Source: Terrimonas ferruginea DSM 30193 (lineage in GTDB: Bacteria; Bacteroidota; Bacteroidia; Chitinophagales; Chitinophagaceae). Taken from it: a stretch of 64,000 nt of DNA. Position 1 is the first letter of the stretch. The number at the start of each line of letters is the position of its first letter. The stretch covers positions 186,001 to 250,000 of the forward strand of contig NZ_KE384399.1 in assembly GCF_000425585.1 (NCBI RefSeq). Direction: 5' to 3'. The position numbers and the translations under genes are program-made. Positions 33,993 to 42,365 of this stretch are shown here, piece by piece. The notes beneath the pieces were generated by a model. The model was not told the origin of the DNA, searched no databases, and worked only from the letters and a program-made list of their open reading frames with translations.

Positions 33993-35243
33993 TCAGTCGT
34001 TCAATACTTTCAGTTTTGATACGAGCAAAGCAATGGTAAATCCTGCGAGACCAATAACGGCGAACGACCAGCGGAGACTGGCGAGTTCAGCGATATACCC
34101 GATCAGGGGTGGTCCCATCAGGAAACCGAGATAACTGATACTGGATACAGATGCAAGTGCTATGCCGGGAGAGACATTGGACACTTTTCCTGCGCTGCTG
34201 TACACCATGGGAACAATGGATGATACACCCAGTCCGACAATGATGAAACCAAGTGATGCGGTGAGGAGGTAAGGAAAGAGTACGGAAATAAATAAACCTG
34301 TTGACACCATGATGCCGCTGACACGCAATACTTTTTTACGTCCGTAACGGGTAAGCAGGTTGCCGCCGAGGAAGCGGCCTGTTGCCATGGTGGCCATGAA
34401 GCCCAGATAGCCCAGCAATACAAAGGCGTTGGGGGCATGCACTACCTGCTTGAAGTAAACACCGCTCCAGTCAAACATGGCACCTTCGCTGGCCATGCTG
34501 CAAAAACCGATAAGGCCCAGTTGTGCCAATGCTTTATTGGGTAAAGAAAAGAAACGTCTTTTTTCCGCAGTGGCACTGGCGCTGCGGCCCGGTGCGAGGT
34601 AATTCTGTGCGATCATCACTGTGCAGATCACAAAACCTGCCACGATCCAGAAGTGAACATGCGGCGTTACCCGGAGCGACATCATCAACATACCGATCAA
34701 TGCGCCGGTAAGTCCCGCAGCGCTCCAGGTGCCGTGAAAGGAGGTCATGATGGTACGGCCATACATTTTTTCCGCACCGATCGCTTGTGTGTTGACGGAA
34801 ATATTGGCCATGTTGCCGAATACACCAAATAAATAAAGTCCAAGACCCAGTTGCCAGGCAGAAGAGGCATAACCGATATTGGTCAATGCGAGTACATACA
34901 ACACGAGGAATATGCGCATGATCTTTTTGCTGCCGAAATGGGTGACCAGTTTACCGGAAAATGGCATGGCGGAAAGTTGGCCGGCAGGGAGCAATAACAA
35001 CAGGCTGCCCAATGCGGCATCGGTCAGTTGCAGGTTATACTTGATGTCGGGAATGCGGCTGGCCCAGGAAGCGAAACTGATTCCCTGGCAAAAGAAAAAA
35101 GCGGATACGGCAATACGTATCTGCAGGCGTGTATGTTTTTGGGGAATCTCTTTTTCATCCGTTGCCGGCTGCGTCACCGAGGCGACCACGGGTGCGAGTA
35201 AACGTTGATAAACACGGGAAACAAATCCGGTAGCGGTTTTCAT
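33993..35243 (-). CDS. MFS transporter (YbjJ-like)
   Basis: 416 residues, a 30-residue polar N-terminus and 12 helices. The loop 2-3 motif appears as GKLVTHFGSKKIMR and the mirrored one between helices 8 and 9 as GGNLLTRYGRKKVLR. The helix 5 area has SFHGTWSAAGLTGAL, typical of the YbjJ/FucP-like branch. Substrate unknown. Stands 36 bases upstream of the hydrolase gene on the same strand and may be its first operon member. Confidence 0.88.
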   Translation of the reverse strand: MKTATGFVSRVYQRLLAPVVASVTQPATDEKEIPQKHTRLQIRIAVSAFFFCQGISFASWASRIPDIKYNLQLTDAALGSLLLLLPAGQLSAMPFSGKLVTHFGSKKIMRIFLVLYVLALTNIGYASSAWQLGLGLYLFGVFGNMANISVNTQAIGAEKMYGRTIMTSFHGTWSAAGLTGALIGMLMMSLRVTPHVHFWIVAGFVICTVMIAQNYLAPGRSASATAEKRRFFSLPNKALAQLGLIGFCSMASEGAMFDWSGVYFKQVVHAPNAFVLLGYLGFMATMATGRFLGGNLLTRYGRKKVLRVSGIMVSTGLFISVLFPYLLTASLGFIIVGLGVSSIVPMVYSSAGKVSNVSPGIALASVSSISYLGFLMGPPLIGYIAELASLRWSFAVIGLAGFTIALLVSKLKVLND

Positions 35244-35320
35244 ATTAAAAAGTTGCCTTTACGGTAAATATGGCGAGCAACTTGGTGAGGTGAAATGAGT
35301 GGCGAAGATACGAAATCCTG

Positions 35321-36394
35321 CTATTTGAGTGGACGGCGTGCCCTTGCGTACTGCGCGGGCCATTCAATCTCATCCCCAAGTTGTTGTGCCGCTTCCAGCG
35401 GGAAATAAGGATTGCGCAGCAGTTCACGCGCCATGAAGATGAGGTCGGCTTTCCCTTCCTCCAAAATGGCTTCGGCCTGGGCCGCGGTTACGATAATGCC
35501 AACGGCACCGGTAGCTATACCGGCTTCTTTACGAATAGTTTCCGCGAAACCCACCTGGTAACCCGGACCAGCGGGAATAATGGCATTCGGTGCCAATCCA
35601 CCTGAAGAGCAATCTACCAGGTCAACATCTTTTTCTTTCAGTATCGCGGCTAGTTTAACAGAGCTTTCCAGATCCCACCCGCCTTCTACCCAATCGGTAG
35701 CGGAAATGCGGACAAACAGCGGCAGTTCATCCGGCCATACTTTACGCACGGCATCAACGATGCGCAGTAAAAAGCGTGTGCGGTTTTCAAATGAGCCGCC
35801 CCATTGGTCGGTGCGTTGATTGCTCAGTGGTGAGAGAAACTCGTGAATCAGGTAGCCATGGGCCGCATGAATTTCCACCAGTTTATAACCGGCTTTCAAT
35901 GCGCGGGAAGCCGCATCGCCAAAAGCCTGTATCAATTCTTCAATGGCGGTTTCGCTCAGCGCCTCCGGGGCAATATCATTTTCATAAAAAGGAATGGCGG
36001 AAGGTGCAACGCTTGTCCAGCCACCCATTGCTGTGTTCAATTGTTTGCCGCCTTCCCATGGGCGTGCCGTGCTGGCTTTGCGACCGGCATGGGCGAGTTG
36101 GATGCCTGCCACCGCTCCCTGGCTATGGATGAAGCCGGTGATTGATTTCAATTTGTCAATATGTTCATCTTTCCAGATACCCAGGTCCTGCGGAGAGATC
36201 CTTCCTTCCGGCGTTACAGCGGTTGCTTCCTGGATCACCAGCGCGGCACCGCCGGTGGCGCGTGTTCCGAGGTGTACAAGGTGCCAGTCATTGGCAAATC
36301 CATCTTCGCCGGAATATTGGCACATGGGCGAAACGACAATACGGTTGCGCAATGTCAGCGAACGTAGCTTATAAGGTGAAAAGAGCAGGCTCAT
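35321..36394 (-). CDS. Old yellow enzyme, NADH:flavin oxidoreductase (NamA/YqjM-like)
   Basis: 357-residue FMN-dependent TIM-barrel ene-reductase, cytosolic. N-terminal LRNRIVVSPMCQYSGEDG has the Cys characteristic of the YqjM class; the substrate-anchoring histidines lie in EIHAAHGYLIHEFLSPLSN; FMN phosphate site near GAVGIIVTA and FMARELLRNPYF. It reduces activated C=C bonds with NAD(P)H. It heads toward a DoxX gene 15 bases upstream, in a redox-enzyme cluster. Confidence 0.94.
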   Translation of the reverse strand: MSLLFSPYKLRSLTLRNRIVVSPMCQYSGEDGFANDWHLVHLGTRATGGAALVIQEATAVTPEGRISPQDLGIWKDEHIDKLKSITGFIHSQGAVAGIQLAHAGRKASTARPWEGGKQLNTAMGGWTSVAPSAIPFYENDIAPEALSETAIEELIQAFGDAASRALKAGYKLVEIHAAHGYLIHEFLSPLSNQRTDQWGGSFENRTRFLLRIVDAVRKVWPDELPLFVRISATDWVEGGWDLESSVKLAAILKEKDVDLVDCSSGGLAPNAIIPAGPGYQVGFAETIRKEAGIATGAVGIIVTAAQAEAILEEGKADLIFMARELLRNPYFPLEAAQQLGDEIEWPAQYARARRPLK

Positions 36395-36409
36395 GTTTTA
36401 CAAATCATT

Positions 36410-36832
36410 TTAAGGATTGTCCGACAGAAAGCGACGGTCAAAGGAATAATAATTATATCGTTCAAGAAAAACCAGCAACAGCGCACAAAAACCGGCATGC
36501 ATCAATTGCGAGGGAATGGCGGACCAGTCTTCGATCAGGCAACATCCGCCGATCAATGCAATCATGAGCACGGCGCCGCCGATCAATGCCGATCGTGTGA
36601 ACAAACCGATGATCAATAACAGCCCGATACCGAATTCGATCCAGGGCAATACGTAACCGAAAGTGCCCACAACAGGAGCGGGCAGCCAACTCTTTTCAAA
36701 GCGGTCGCGCATCCATTCGCTGAAAGCGCCGGCTTTCGGCAGCCGCACAACGCCATGTCCAAACAGGCTTATGCCCACAGCCACGCGTGCGAGCAGGTAA
36801 GCGAGGTTTTCGTTTTTATTCTTTGAGGGCAT
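36410..36832 (-). CDS. DoxX family membrane protein
   Basis: 140 residues, four membrane helices, DoxX fold: LLARVAVGISLFGHGVVRLPKAG, GYVLPWIEFGIGLLLIIGLFTR split as GYVLPWIEFGIG and LLLIIGLFTR. DoxX-like proteins are linked to redox or thiol stress and to quinone-linked oxidation in some organisms. It is the upstream neighbour of the old yellow enzyme gene, 15 bases apart, so probably co-transcribed with it. Confidence 0.88.
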   Translation of the reverse strand: MPSKNKNENLAYLLARVAVGISLFGHGVVRLPKAGAFSEWMRDRFEKSWLPAPVVGTFGYVLPWIEFGIGLLLIIGLFTRSALIGGAVLMIALIGGCCLIEDWSAIPSQLMHAGFCALLLVFLERYNYYSFDRRFLSDNP

Positions 36833-36870
36833 AGAGGTGTGGGGTGTAGGTAATTCTTTGCGTCGCTGCT

Positions 36871-37821
36871 CTAGTATGCACTTGCATCCGTCAGTTGTTG
36901 CAAACTTTCTTTATCGAGTTGCAATTTCGCCGCTTCGGTCAATGTGTTCAATTGTTTCAGGCTGGTAGCGCTTGAAATGGGCGCGGTAACGCCCGGTTGC
37001 GCAATCAGCCACGCCAATGCAATGGTAGCGGGCGTAACGGAATAACGGGTTGCTACCTGGTCCAATGCATCGAGAATGCGGAAGCCGCGTGGTGTAAAAT
37101 ATTTATCCATCCCATGGCCTCGTTTACTTTTATGCAGATCGGCTTCGCCGCGGTATTTACCGGTAAGAAATCCTGCGGCTAATGAGAAGTAAGTGATCAC
37201 GCCAAGATTTTCACGGATACATAGTTGCTGCAATTCCCCTTCGAAACTTTCGCGGCTGTAAAGGTTGTATTCCGGCTGGAAGGATTCATAACGCGGCAAA
37301 CCTTTTTCCTCAGCAGCTTTCAGTGAATCCTTCAAGCGGCCGGTTGTAAGGTTGGACGCACCGATGTAACGCACTTTGCCTTCACGGATCAGTTGGTCGT
37401 AAGCGGCCAGTGTTTCTTCTACGGGCGTGGTGTTATCGTCGAAATGGGTTTGATAGAGATCGATGGTATCTGTCTGCAAACGACGCAGGGAATCTTCAGC
37501 GGCGCGGATAATATACTCTTTCGTCAAATCGATTTTACCCTGCCCCATGTCGCTGCCAACTTTCGTGGCAATGATCACCTCCTTGCGTTTGCCGCTTTTT
37601 CGCAGCCAGTTGCCAATGATGGTTTCCGACTCGCCGCCTTTATTTCCTTCACCCCACCGGGAGTAAACATCGGCAGTGTCAATAAAACTAAAACCTTCTC
37701 CGGTGAATGCGTCCAGCAATTCAAACGAAGAAGGTTCATCAACGGTCCATCCGAACACATTGGTGCCCAAAGCAAGGGGAAACAACTCCAGCGAAGACTG
37801 GCCAAGTTTTCTTTTTTCCAT
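36871..37821 (-). CDS. Aldo/keto reductase
   Basis: 316-residue NADPH-dependent TIM-barrel reductase. Catalytic tetrad is visible: Asp and Tyr in FIDTADVYSRWGEG, Lys in IIATKVG, His in DLYQTHFDD. The C-terminal cofactor region ISSATSLKQLNTL is intact. I start at MEKRKLGQSS, as in homologues, nine codons after the first ATG in frame. Substrate unknown. Confidence 0.93.
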   Translation of the reverse strand: MEKRKLGQSSLELFPLALGTNVFGWTVDEPSSFELLDAFTGEGFSFIDTADVYSRWGEGNKGGESETIIGNWLRKSGKRKEVIIATKVGSDMGQGKIDLTKEYIIRAAEDSLRRLQTDTIDLYQTHFDDNTTPVEETLAAYDQLIREGKVRYIGASNLTTGRLKDSLKAAEEKGLPRYESFQPEYNLYSRESFEGELQQLCIRENLGVITYFSLAAGFLTGKYRGEADLHKSKRGHGMDKYFTPRGFRILDALDQVATRYSVTPATIALAWLIAQPGVTAPISSATSLKQLNTLTEAAKLQLDKESLQQLTDASAY

Positions 37822-37868
37822 AATTGATTGTTTTAAAAAGGCCGGCAATCGTCAGAAGCTCAATGCCC

Positions 37869-38921
37869 TCAGGCTTTGTTGAGCGAAGCAATATCTATTA
37901 CGAAACGATAGCGCACATCGTTTTTCAGCATGCGTTCGTACGCTTCGTTAATCTGGTCGATGTTAATGAGCTCGATATCGGAGGTGATGCCGTGTTCTGC
38001 GCAATAGATCAGCATCTCCTGTGTTTCGCGGATGCCGCCGATCATGGAGCCTGCGAGTGAGCGGCGTTTGCCGATAACGTTGAACGCATTTACGGTTGAA
38101 GGGTTCGGTGGAATGCCTACTACTACCAGTGTGCCGTTTAGCTTCAGCAGTTGCAGGTAGTCATTGTAGTCGTGTTCTGCGGAAACGGTATCGAGAATGA
38201 AATCGAATTCGCCGCGAAGTTTGCGCATCTGCGCGCTGTCTTTGCTTACGGCAAAATGGTGTGCGCCGAGTTTGCGTGCATCGTCTTCTTTCCCGGCTGA
38301 GGTACTGATCACCGTTACTTCTGCGCCGAAAGAGGCGGCGAATTTTACGCCCATGTGCCCGAGGCCTCCGAGACCCACGATGGCTACTTTAGAACCTTTG
38401 CCCACTTTCCAGTGACGCAGCGGTGAGTAGGTGGTGATGCCTGCACAGAGCAAAGGAGCTACCGCTTCGAGTGGTAATTTATCGGAAATGTGAAGTGTAT
38501 ATTTTTCATCCACTACGATGTGCGTGGAATAACCGCCGTAAGTGGGGGTGCGGCCATCGCGTTCGTAGCTGTTATAAGTGCCGGTCATGCCGTTATCACA
38601 ATATTGTTCTTCCCCTGCGGCGCAACTGGGACAAGTACGGCAGGAGTCTACGAAGCAACCAATGCCTGCGAGGTCGCCGACTTTGAAATTGGTAACATCG
38701 CTGCCGGTTTCGATGATGCGGCCTACGATCTCATGGCCGGGAACCATTGGGAAAATGGAGCCGCCCCATTCGTCTCTTACCTGGTGAATATCTGAGTGGC
38801 AAACACCACAATAGAGGATTTCGATTTTAACATCATTCGGACCGGTATTGCGGCGGTTGAACTGGAAGGGAGCAAGAGCCGCTCCGGCGGCTGGTGCTGC
38901 ATAGGCGTTAGTGGGAGTCAT
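37869..38921 (-). CDS. Zinc-dependent NAD(P) alcohol dehydrogenase (CAD/YahK-like)
   Basis: 350-residue medium-chain dehydrogenase. Catalytic zinc ligands: Cys in YCGVCHSDIHQ and His-Glu in VPGHEIVGRI; structural zinc cysteines in DSCRTCPSCAAGEEQYC. NADP-binding turn GLGGLGHMGVKFA. The pattern is that of the cinnamyl alcohol dehydrogenase/YahK group that reduces aldehydes broadly. The AKR gene follows 47 bases on. Part of a run of oxidoreductases here. Confidence 0.95.
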   Translation of the reverse strand: MTPTNAYAAPAAGAALAPFQFNRRNTGPNDVKIEILYCGVCHSDIHQVRDEWGGSIFPMVPGHEIVGRIIETGSDVTNFKVGDLAGIGCFVDSCRTCPSCAAGEEQYCDNGMTGTYNSYERDGRTPTYGGYSTHIVVDEKYTLHISDKLPLEAVAPLLCAGITTYSPLRHWKVGKGSKVAIVGLGGLGHMGVKFAASFGAEVTVISTSAGKEDDARKLGAHHFAVSKDSAQMRKLRGEFDFILDTVSAEHDYNDYLQLLKLNGTLVVVGIPPNPSTVNAFNVIGKRRSLAGSMIGGIRETQEMLIYCAEHGITSDIELINIDQINEAYERMLKNDVRYRFVIDIASLNKA

Positions 38922-38954
38922 TTCTCAGTTAATTTATCTGATAAAAAAGGTACA

Positions 38955-38983
38955 ACAAAATTAGCCCCCGATGGTTCGGGGGC
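38955..38983 (-). terminator. Hairpin terminator after the acidic protein gene
   Basis: A perfect 8-bp GCCCCCGA/TCGGGGGC stem with a 4-nt loop, followed on the minus strand by TAATTTTGTT; it separates the acidic-protein gene from the alcohol dehydrogenase. Confidence 0.75.
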
Positions 38984-39004
38984 CGGTTAATTTTTTGAGA
39001 CGGT

Positions 39005-39310
39005 TTACTGCCGGGTATTGATGTCGTCTTCTTTATCATCGCTGAGGCTGTAGGAACTGTTTTCTTCATCACTATCGTCTTCCGTTCCTCTTTCCTGGTC
39101 GTCGTCATCTTCGGGTACATCGAGGTCGTCGCCGGTCAGGTCTTCGGAATGTTCATTAAGCGGTTCTCCGTCCTCATCGGTGTCGTCGAGACGGGCATCT
39201 TTGAGTTGCTGATCGTCTTCGGAACCGGTAGAGTCGGCAGCATCATCCAGTAATTCTTTTTCTTCTTTGGTGACGGTTGAGTCTTTATCGGGAGTCTGGT
39301 TCTTTTTCAT
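39005..39310 (-). CDS. Highly acidic, probably disordered protein, 101 aa
   Basis: By my count 41 of 101 residues are Asp or Glu, with runs such as EDDDDQE; few hydrophobics and no cysteine, signal peptide or membrane helix. It is almost certainly disordered in solution. I start at MKKNQTPDKD; the longer frame would run back through heptad repeats. Preceded by a short heptad array and followed by a terminator, so it looks like a real transcription unit. No family recognised; a role in buffering basic proteins or stress is only a guess. Confidence 0.68.
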   Translation of the reverse strand: MKKNQTPDKDSTVTKEEKELLDDAADSTGSEDDQQLKDARLDDTDEDGEPLNEHSEDLTGDDLDVPEDDDDQERGTEDDSDEENSSYSLSDDKEDDINTRQ

Positions 39311-39326
39311 ATCGGTTTTTTTAAGT

Positions 39327-39360
39327 GAATGGTCAAACGTGAATCGTGAATGGTCAATAT
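39327..39360 (-). repeat. Short heptad array before the acidic protein gene
   Basis: Minus-strand units TTGACCA, TTCACGA, TTCACGT, TTGACCA, TTCAC, ending about 15 bases before the start codon. Confidence 0.75.
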
Positions 39361-39392
39361 AATGAGGTCTCTGAGGCCCACCAAGGGGACAT

Positions 39393-39947
39393 TTATCGGG
39401 TTGCAACTAAGTTCAGCAAAGCCTCAATCTTCTGCCTGATTAGCTTGACCGACGTTTCATCGGTCAATTTACCATTTTTATCAAACTTTTCCTGGGCCTT
39501 TGCCACCAGCACTTCCGGTTGTTGAACAACCTTCATATCCATGAACTGGAATACGGGAAAAAATGCCACTTGCATTTTGGCGGTGCCCCACAATCCCTGC
39601 GTAGCACCCATTAGTGCAACAGGCTTTCTGAGCATGGGAGAATCTTTGCCACGTGAAGCCCAGTCGATCGCATTCTTGAGAAGCCCCGGGATAGAAAAAT
39701 TGTATTCGGGTGAAACGATGATCAGTCCTTCCGCTGCTGCAAGTCCGTCTCTGAATTGTTGTACGGCGGCGGGGCGCTCTTTTGATTCGGGAATATCGAG
39801 ATCTGCATTGTAGAGTGGAAGATCAATAGATAAAATATCCATCGATACATTTTCCGGCAGCAGGTCCGCAACATTTTTCAATAAATGTGTATTGAATGAA
39901 TCGCGGCGGAGACTGCCCGAAATTCCGGCTAGTTTAATTTTTTTCAT
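39393..39947 (-). CDS. NADPH-dependent FMN reductase family protein
   Basis: 184-residue flavodoxin-like reductase (chromate/azo reductase type). FMN phosphate loop GISGSLRRDSFN at residues 9-20; second flavin motif SPEYNFSIPGLLKNAIDWASR (given as SPEYNFSIPG and KNAIDWASR). Such enzymes reduce quinones, azo dyes or metal oxyanions. It is 3 bases downstream of a small membrane lipoprotein gene and so probably in an operon with it. Confidence 0.93.
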   Translation of the reverse strand: MKKIKLAGISGSLRRDSFNTHLLKNVADLLPENVSMDILSIDLPLYNADLDIPESKERPAAVQQFRDGLAAAEGLIIVSPEYNFSIPGLLKNAIDWASRGKDSPMLRKPVALMGATQGLWGTAKMQVAFFPVFQFMDMKVVQQPEVLVAKAQEKFDKNGKLTDETSVKLIRQKIEALLNLVATR

Positions 39948-39950
39948 CTT

Positions 39951-40115
39951 TTATTTTTTTGCACGCCCGACAATCCAGAGTATAAGCACGATGGCAAGCG
40001 CTACAAGGAAAAATGCCCACCACATGCCTGCTTTGAAAACCGTTTCTACTACGCCGCAGCTACTCAGGAATACGAGTGTAAATAAAAAGAGAAAGAGTAT
40101 GGATTGTACTTTCAT
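39951..40115 (-). CDS. Small membrane lipoprotein, 54 aa
   Basis: A short gene: signal MKVQSILFLFLFTLVF, lipobox LSSC (Cys 20), then GVVETVFKAGMWW and one strong transmembrane helix ending in a basic RAKK tail. The lipobox plus VxxxFKAG plus helix layout is a recurring small-protein family in Chitinophagaceae, with unknown function (sometimes mislabelled phosphatidate cytidylyltransferase). The frame closes exactly three bases before the FMN reductase ATG. Confidence 0.75.
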   Translation of the reverse strand: MKVQSILFLFLFTLVFLSSCGVVETVFKAGMWWAFFLVALAIVLILWIVGRAKK

Positions 40116-40162
40116 AACGTTTGGTGTTTAAATTAAAAAAACCAACTATTGTACCATAAAAA

Positions 40163-40954
40163 TCACATGCCGGGCAACTTAATGCCAGCTTCCCGCAGGT
40201 CTTTCAATATTTTTTCCTGCAAGGCTATTTTTGAATCGATGAAACCATGTGCGGATGTCCATGCATTTACGCTGAGTGTGTATTTATCTGCCTCAAGAAG
40301 TGTAATGCCAATACGTACTTTAGGTTGGGAGAGAATGTCCTTTGAATCCTGCAGGGTTTTCTCTATTACTTTTTTTACTTCATTTTCATCGATGCCATAA
40401 CTGAATTTGAGATCGATATCAATACGCCTGTTGCCTTCTTTGCTAAGATTTACGACTACGTTGTTGGACAGCTGTCCGTTGGGAATAGTGATGGTTTTGT
40501 TGTCGTAGGTGAGCACGGTTGTATAAAACATTTGTATGGCCGTTACTTTACCTTCCTGTCCCTGTGTACTGATGTTGTCGCCGACGCGGTAAGGTTTCAA
40601 CATGAGGATTAAAATGCCGCTTACGAAATTCTGCAGTGTGCCGGACAAGGCAAGACCGGCGGCCACACTGAAACCCGCGATAATAGCGGTGAGGAAAGTG
40701 AGTTGAATGCCGACGATCTGTGTGGCCATCAGGATCAATACAATCTGTAATGAAATGGCCGTAAGGTTGAGGAGGAAATACCTCAGCGAGGGGTTGAAAT
40801 TTCTGCGTTCCAGGCCCTTGCGCATCCATCCGATAAATACACGGATCAGCCAGAGCCCGATAAGTAAAAGTGCCACGGCAATGATCAGCCGCGGTCCGGT
40901 GGTTAATACCCAGTTGTAAGCGCGGTCATAAAATTTTTCCCAATCCCATTTCAT
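40163..40954 (-). CDS. Small-conductance mechanosensitive channel (MscS family)
   Basis: 263-residue MscS-type channel, inner membrane. Three helices; the pore helix TM3 region reads GFSVAAGLALSGTLQNFVSGILIL (GFSVAAGLALSG then NFVSGILIL), followed by the beta domain KPYRVGDNISTQGQEGKV and TIPNGQLSNNVVVNLS. This protects against osmotic downshock. Length is close to E. coli MscS. It is preceded 43 bases upstream by the CvpA-CAP gene on the same strand. Confidence 0.94.
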   Translation of the reverse strand: MKWDWEKFYDRAYNWVLTTGPRLIIAVALLLIGLWLIRVFIGWMRKGLERRNFNPSLRYFLLNLTAISLQIVLILMATQIVGIQLTFLTAIIAGFSVAAGLALSGTLQNFVSGILILMLKPYRVGDNISTQGQEGKVTAIQMFYTTVLTYDNKTITIPNGQLSNNVVVNLSKEGNRRIDIDLKFSYGIDENEVKKVIEKTLQDSKDILSQPKVRIGITLLEADKYTLSVNAWTSAHGFIDSKIALQEKILKDLREAGIKLPGM

Positions 40955-40997
40955 AAAGCCTTTTACGGGAAAGAGGAGAAAAACTATGCCGTTCCCG

Positions 40998-41954
40998 TTA
41001 GTCGCGGAATTCCTGGCTGATCATGAGGCCATAAAATCCGCCGTCAAGCACGCCTATTCCTACGCGGCCAAAGGCCGGATTCATGATATTGGCGCGGTGG
41101 CCGGGAGAATTCATGAGGTTAGTGTGGGCGATTTCCAGTGTTTGTGCAAGTGCAAGATTTTCCCCGGCTGTGCGGAATTTTACCTTCGCCGCCTCCATCC
41201 TGTCGAAAGGGTCCTGGCCATCAGGGTTATTGTGGGCAAAATAACCCCTTGCAAACATATCCTTTGAATGGGCCCGGGCCACGGCAGCCATTTCCGGATC
41301 GGCCTGCAACGGTTTGAGTCCTTCTTTCGCCCGTTCTTCATTGATCATCTCCAGCATTTTGGCTTCGAGGAAGGGACGTGTTCTCGGATTATTGTAGGTG
41401 AAATGAAGCTGGATGGTTTTGTGGGAGGAGGGCTGCACCGTTAATCCGTTCATTGTCTGGCGTACTGCCTGGTCGAATACGGGTGCCAGTTTTTTGTTGG
41501 CCCACTCGGATTGCATGCCCAGTGTAACCGCCAGTTTGCTGTCGCGTGTTTCCTGCGTTACACCATCTTTGAGTGGTAAGGCGAGCAGGAGGGCGGAAAG
41601 CACCACCGTGCAAATCCATCCGTTGACCGCACCCGGCAGCATGCCCAGTAATTTATTAACGCCGGTATTCATGGTAGAATGCGGGATCAGGCGCACTACT
41701 CGGTGAGCAATGACGCCCAGCAATACACGCACGACTACGAGGGTGGAAAGAAATGCAGCGGGCAACAGCCATACCCCCAAACGGGGAAACCAATCCTCAA
41801 ACCAGGATGAAGTGTGCGGATATCCGAGATAGGCAACCAGGAAACTTCCCGCCCACACGACCAGGTCCAGGGTGCCGAGAATAAATCCCCGGTGCCAGCC
41901 TGTCCACACAGCGACAAGAAATACAGCCACCAACAGCAAATCGATCCAGTTCAT
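40998..41954 (-). CDS. CvpA-like membrane domain fused to a CAP/SCP domain
   Basis: 318 residues. Residues 1-155: CvpA-type membrane domain with four hydrophobic segments (NWIDLLLVAVFLVAVWTGWHRG begins it, here in part as WIDLLLVAVFLVAVWTG). Residues about 195-318: CAP (SCP/PR1) domain with MINEERAKEGLKPLQ, ARAHSKDMFARGYFAHNNPDG, AGENLA and SPGHRANIMNP, including both His of the CAP tetrad. So a membrane-anchored extracytoplasmic CAP protein. CvpA proteins support colicin V production and envelope homeostasis in other bacteria; the fused function is unknown. Confidence 0.9.
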   Translation of the reverse strand: MNWIDLLLVAVFLVAVWTGWHRGFILGTLDLVVWAGSFLVAYLGYPHTSSWFEDWFPRLGVWLLPAAFLSTLVVVRVLLGVIAHRVVRLIPHSTMNTGVNKLLGMLPGAVNGWICTVVLSALLLALPLKDGVTQETRDSKLAVTLGMQSEWANKKLAPVFDQAVRQTMNGLTVQPSSHKTIQLHFTYNNPRTRPFLEAKMLEMINEERAKEGLKPLQADPEMAAVARAHSKDMFARGYFAHNNPDGQDPFDRMEAAKVKFRTAGENLALAQTLEIAHTNLMNSPGHRANIMNPAFGRVGIGVLDGGFYGLMISQEFRD

Positions 41955-42030
41955 CCGGCGAAAAATTTAATAGTAAGAGCGCAAATAATATGCCTTTACC
42001 GCCTAGCGAAATGTGAAAAATGAAGCAAAT

Positions 42031-42055
42031 TCGTCAATCGTCAATCGTGAATGAG
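42031..42055 (-). repeat. Short heptad array upstream of the CvpA-CAP gene
   Basis: Minus-strand units TTCACGA, TTGACGA, TTGACGA, about 78 bases before the start codon. Confidence 0.6.
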
Positions 42056-42064
42056 CTCTCCGCC

Positions 42065-42334
42065 GTTGTTGGTGTCAACACCACAACTGTTCGGAAGATT
42101 TTAAACCTGTCATTCCGACATCACGCCACCGTTGGTCTCCAGACCAACGGGCCTGCTCCTGGTTGAGTTATGCACCAAGTTGACCTTAACCTATCAAAGC
42201 TACCTGACGCTTGCTTGTTGGTCGGGAGACCAACAAGGGCGCTAACTTATACCTCACGCCGTCATTACGTTTAAAAATGAAAAGCAACTCCTGGGCATAA
42301 ACATTCCGAACACTTATGGTGTCAACACCAATAA
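42065..42334. repeat. Cluster of four strong palindromes
   Basis: In a 410-base gap with no gene are four hairpins of related sequence: TGGTGT-CA-ACACCA (42070-42083), CCGTTGGTCT-CC-AGACCAACGG (42129-42150), CTTGTTGGTC-GGGA-GACCAACAAG (42214-42237) and CTTATGGTGT-CA-ACACCAATAAG (42312-42334, one bulge). They share a GTTGGT or TGGTGT core. None has a T-run, so they are not ordinary terminators; they resemble REP/RAYT-type intergenic palindromes. No transposase is seen nearby. Confidence 0.75.
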
Positions 42335-42365
42335 GGTAACTTAATACTTACGACGGCCGTTTAAC

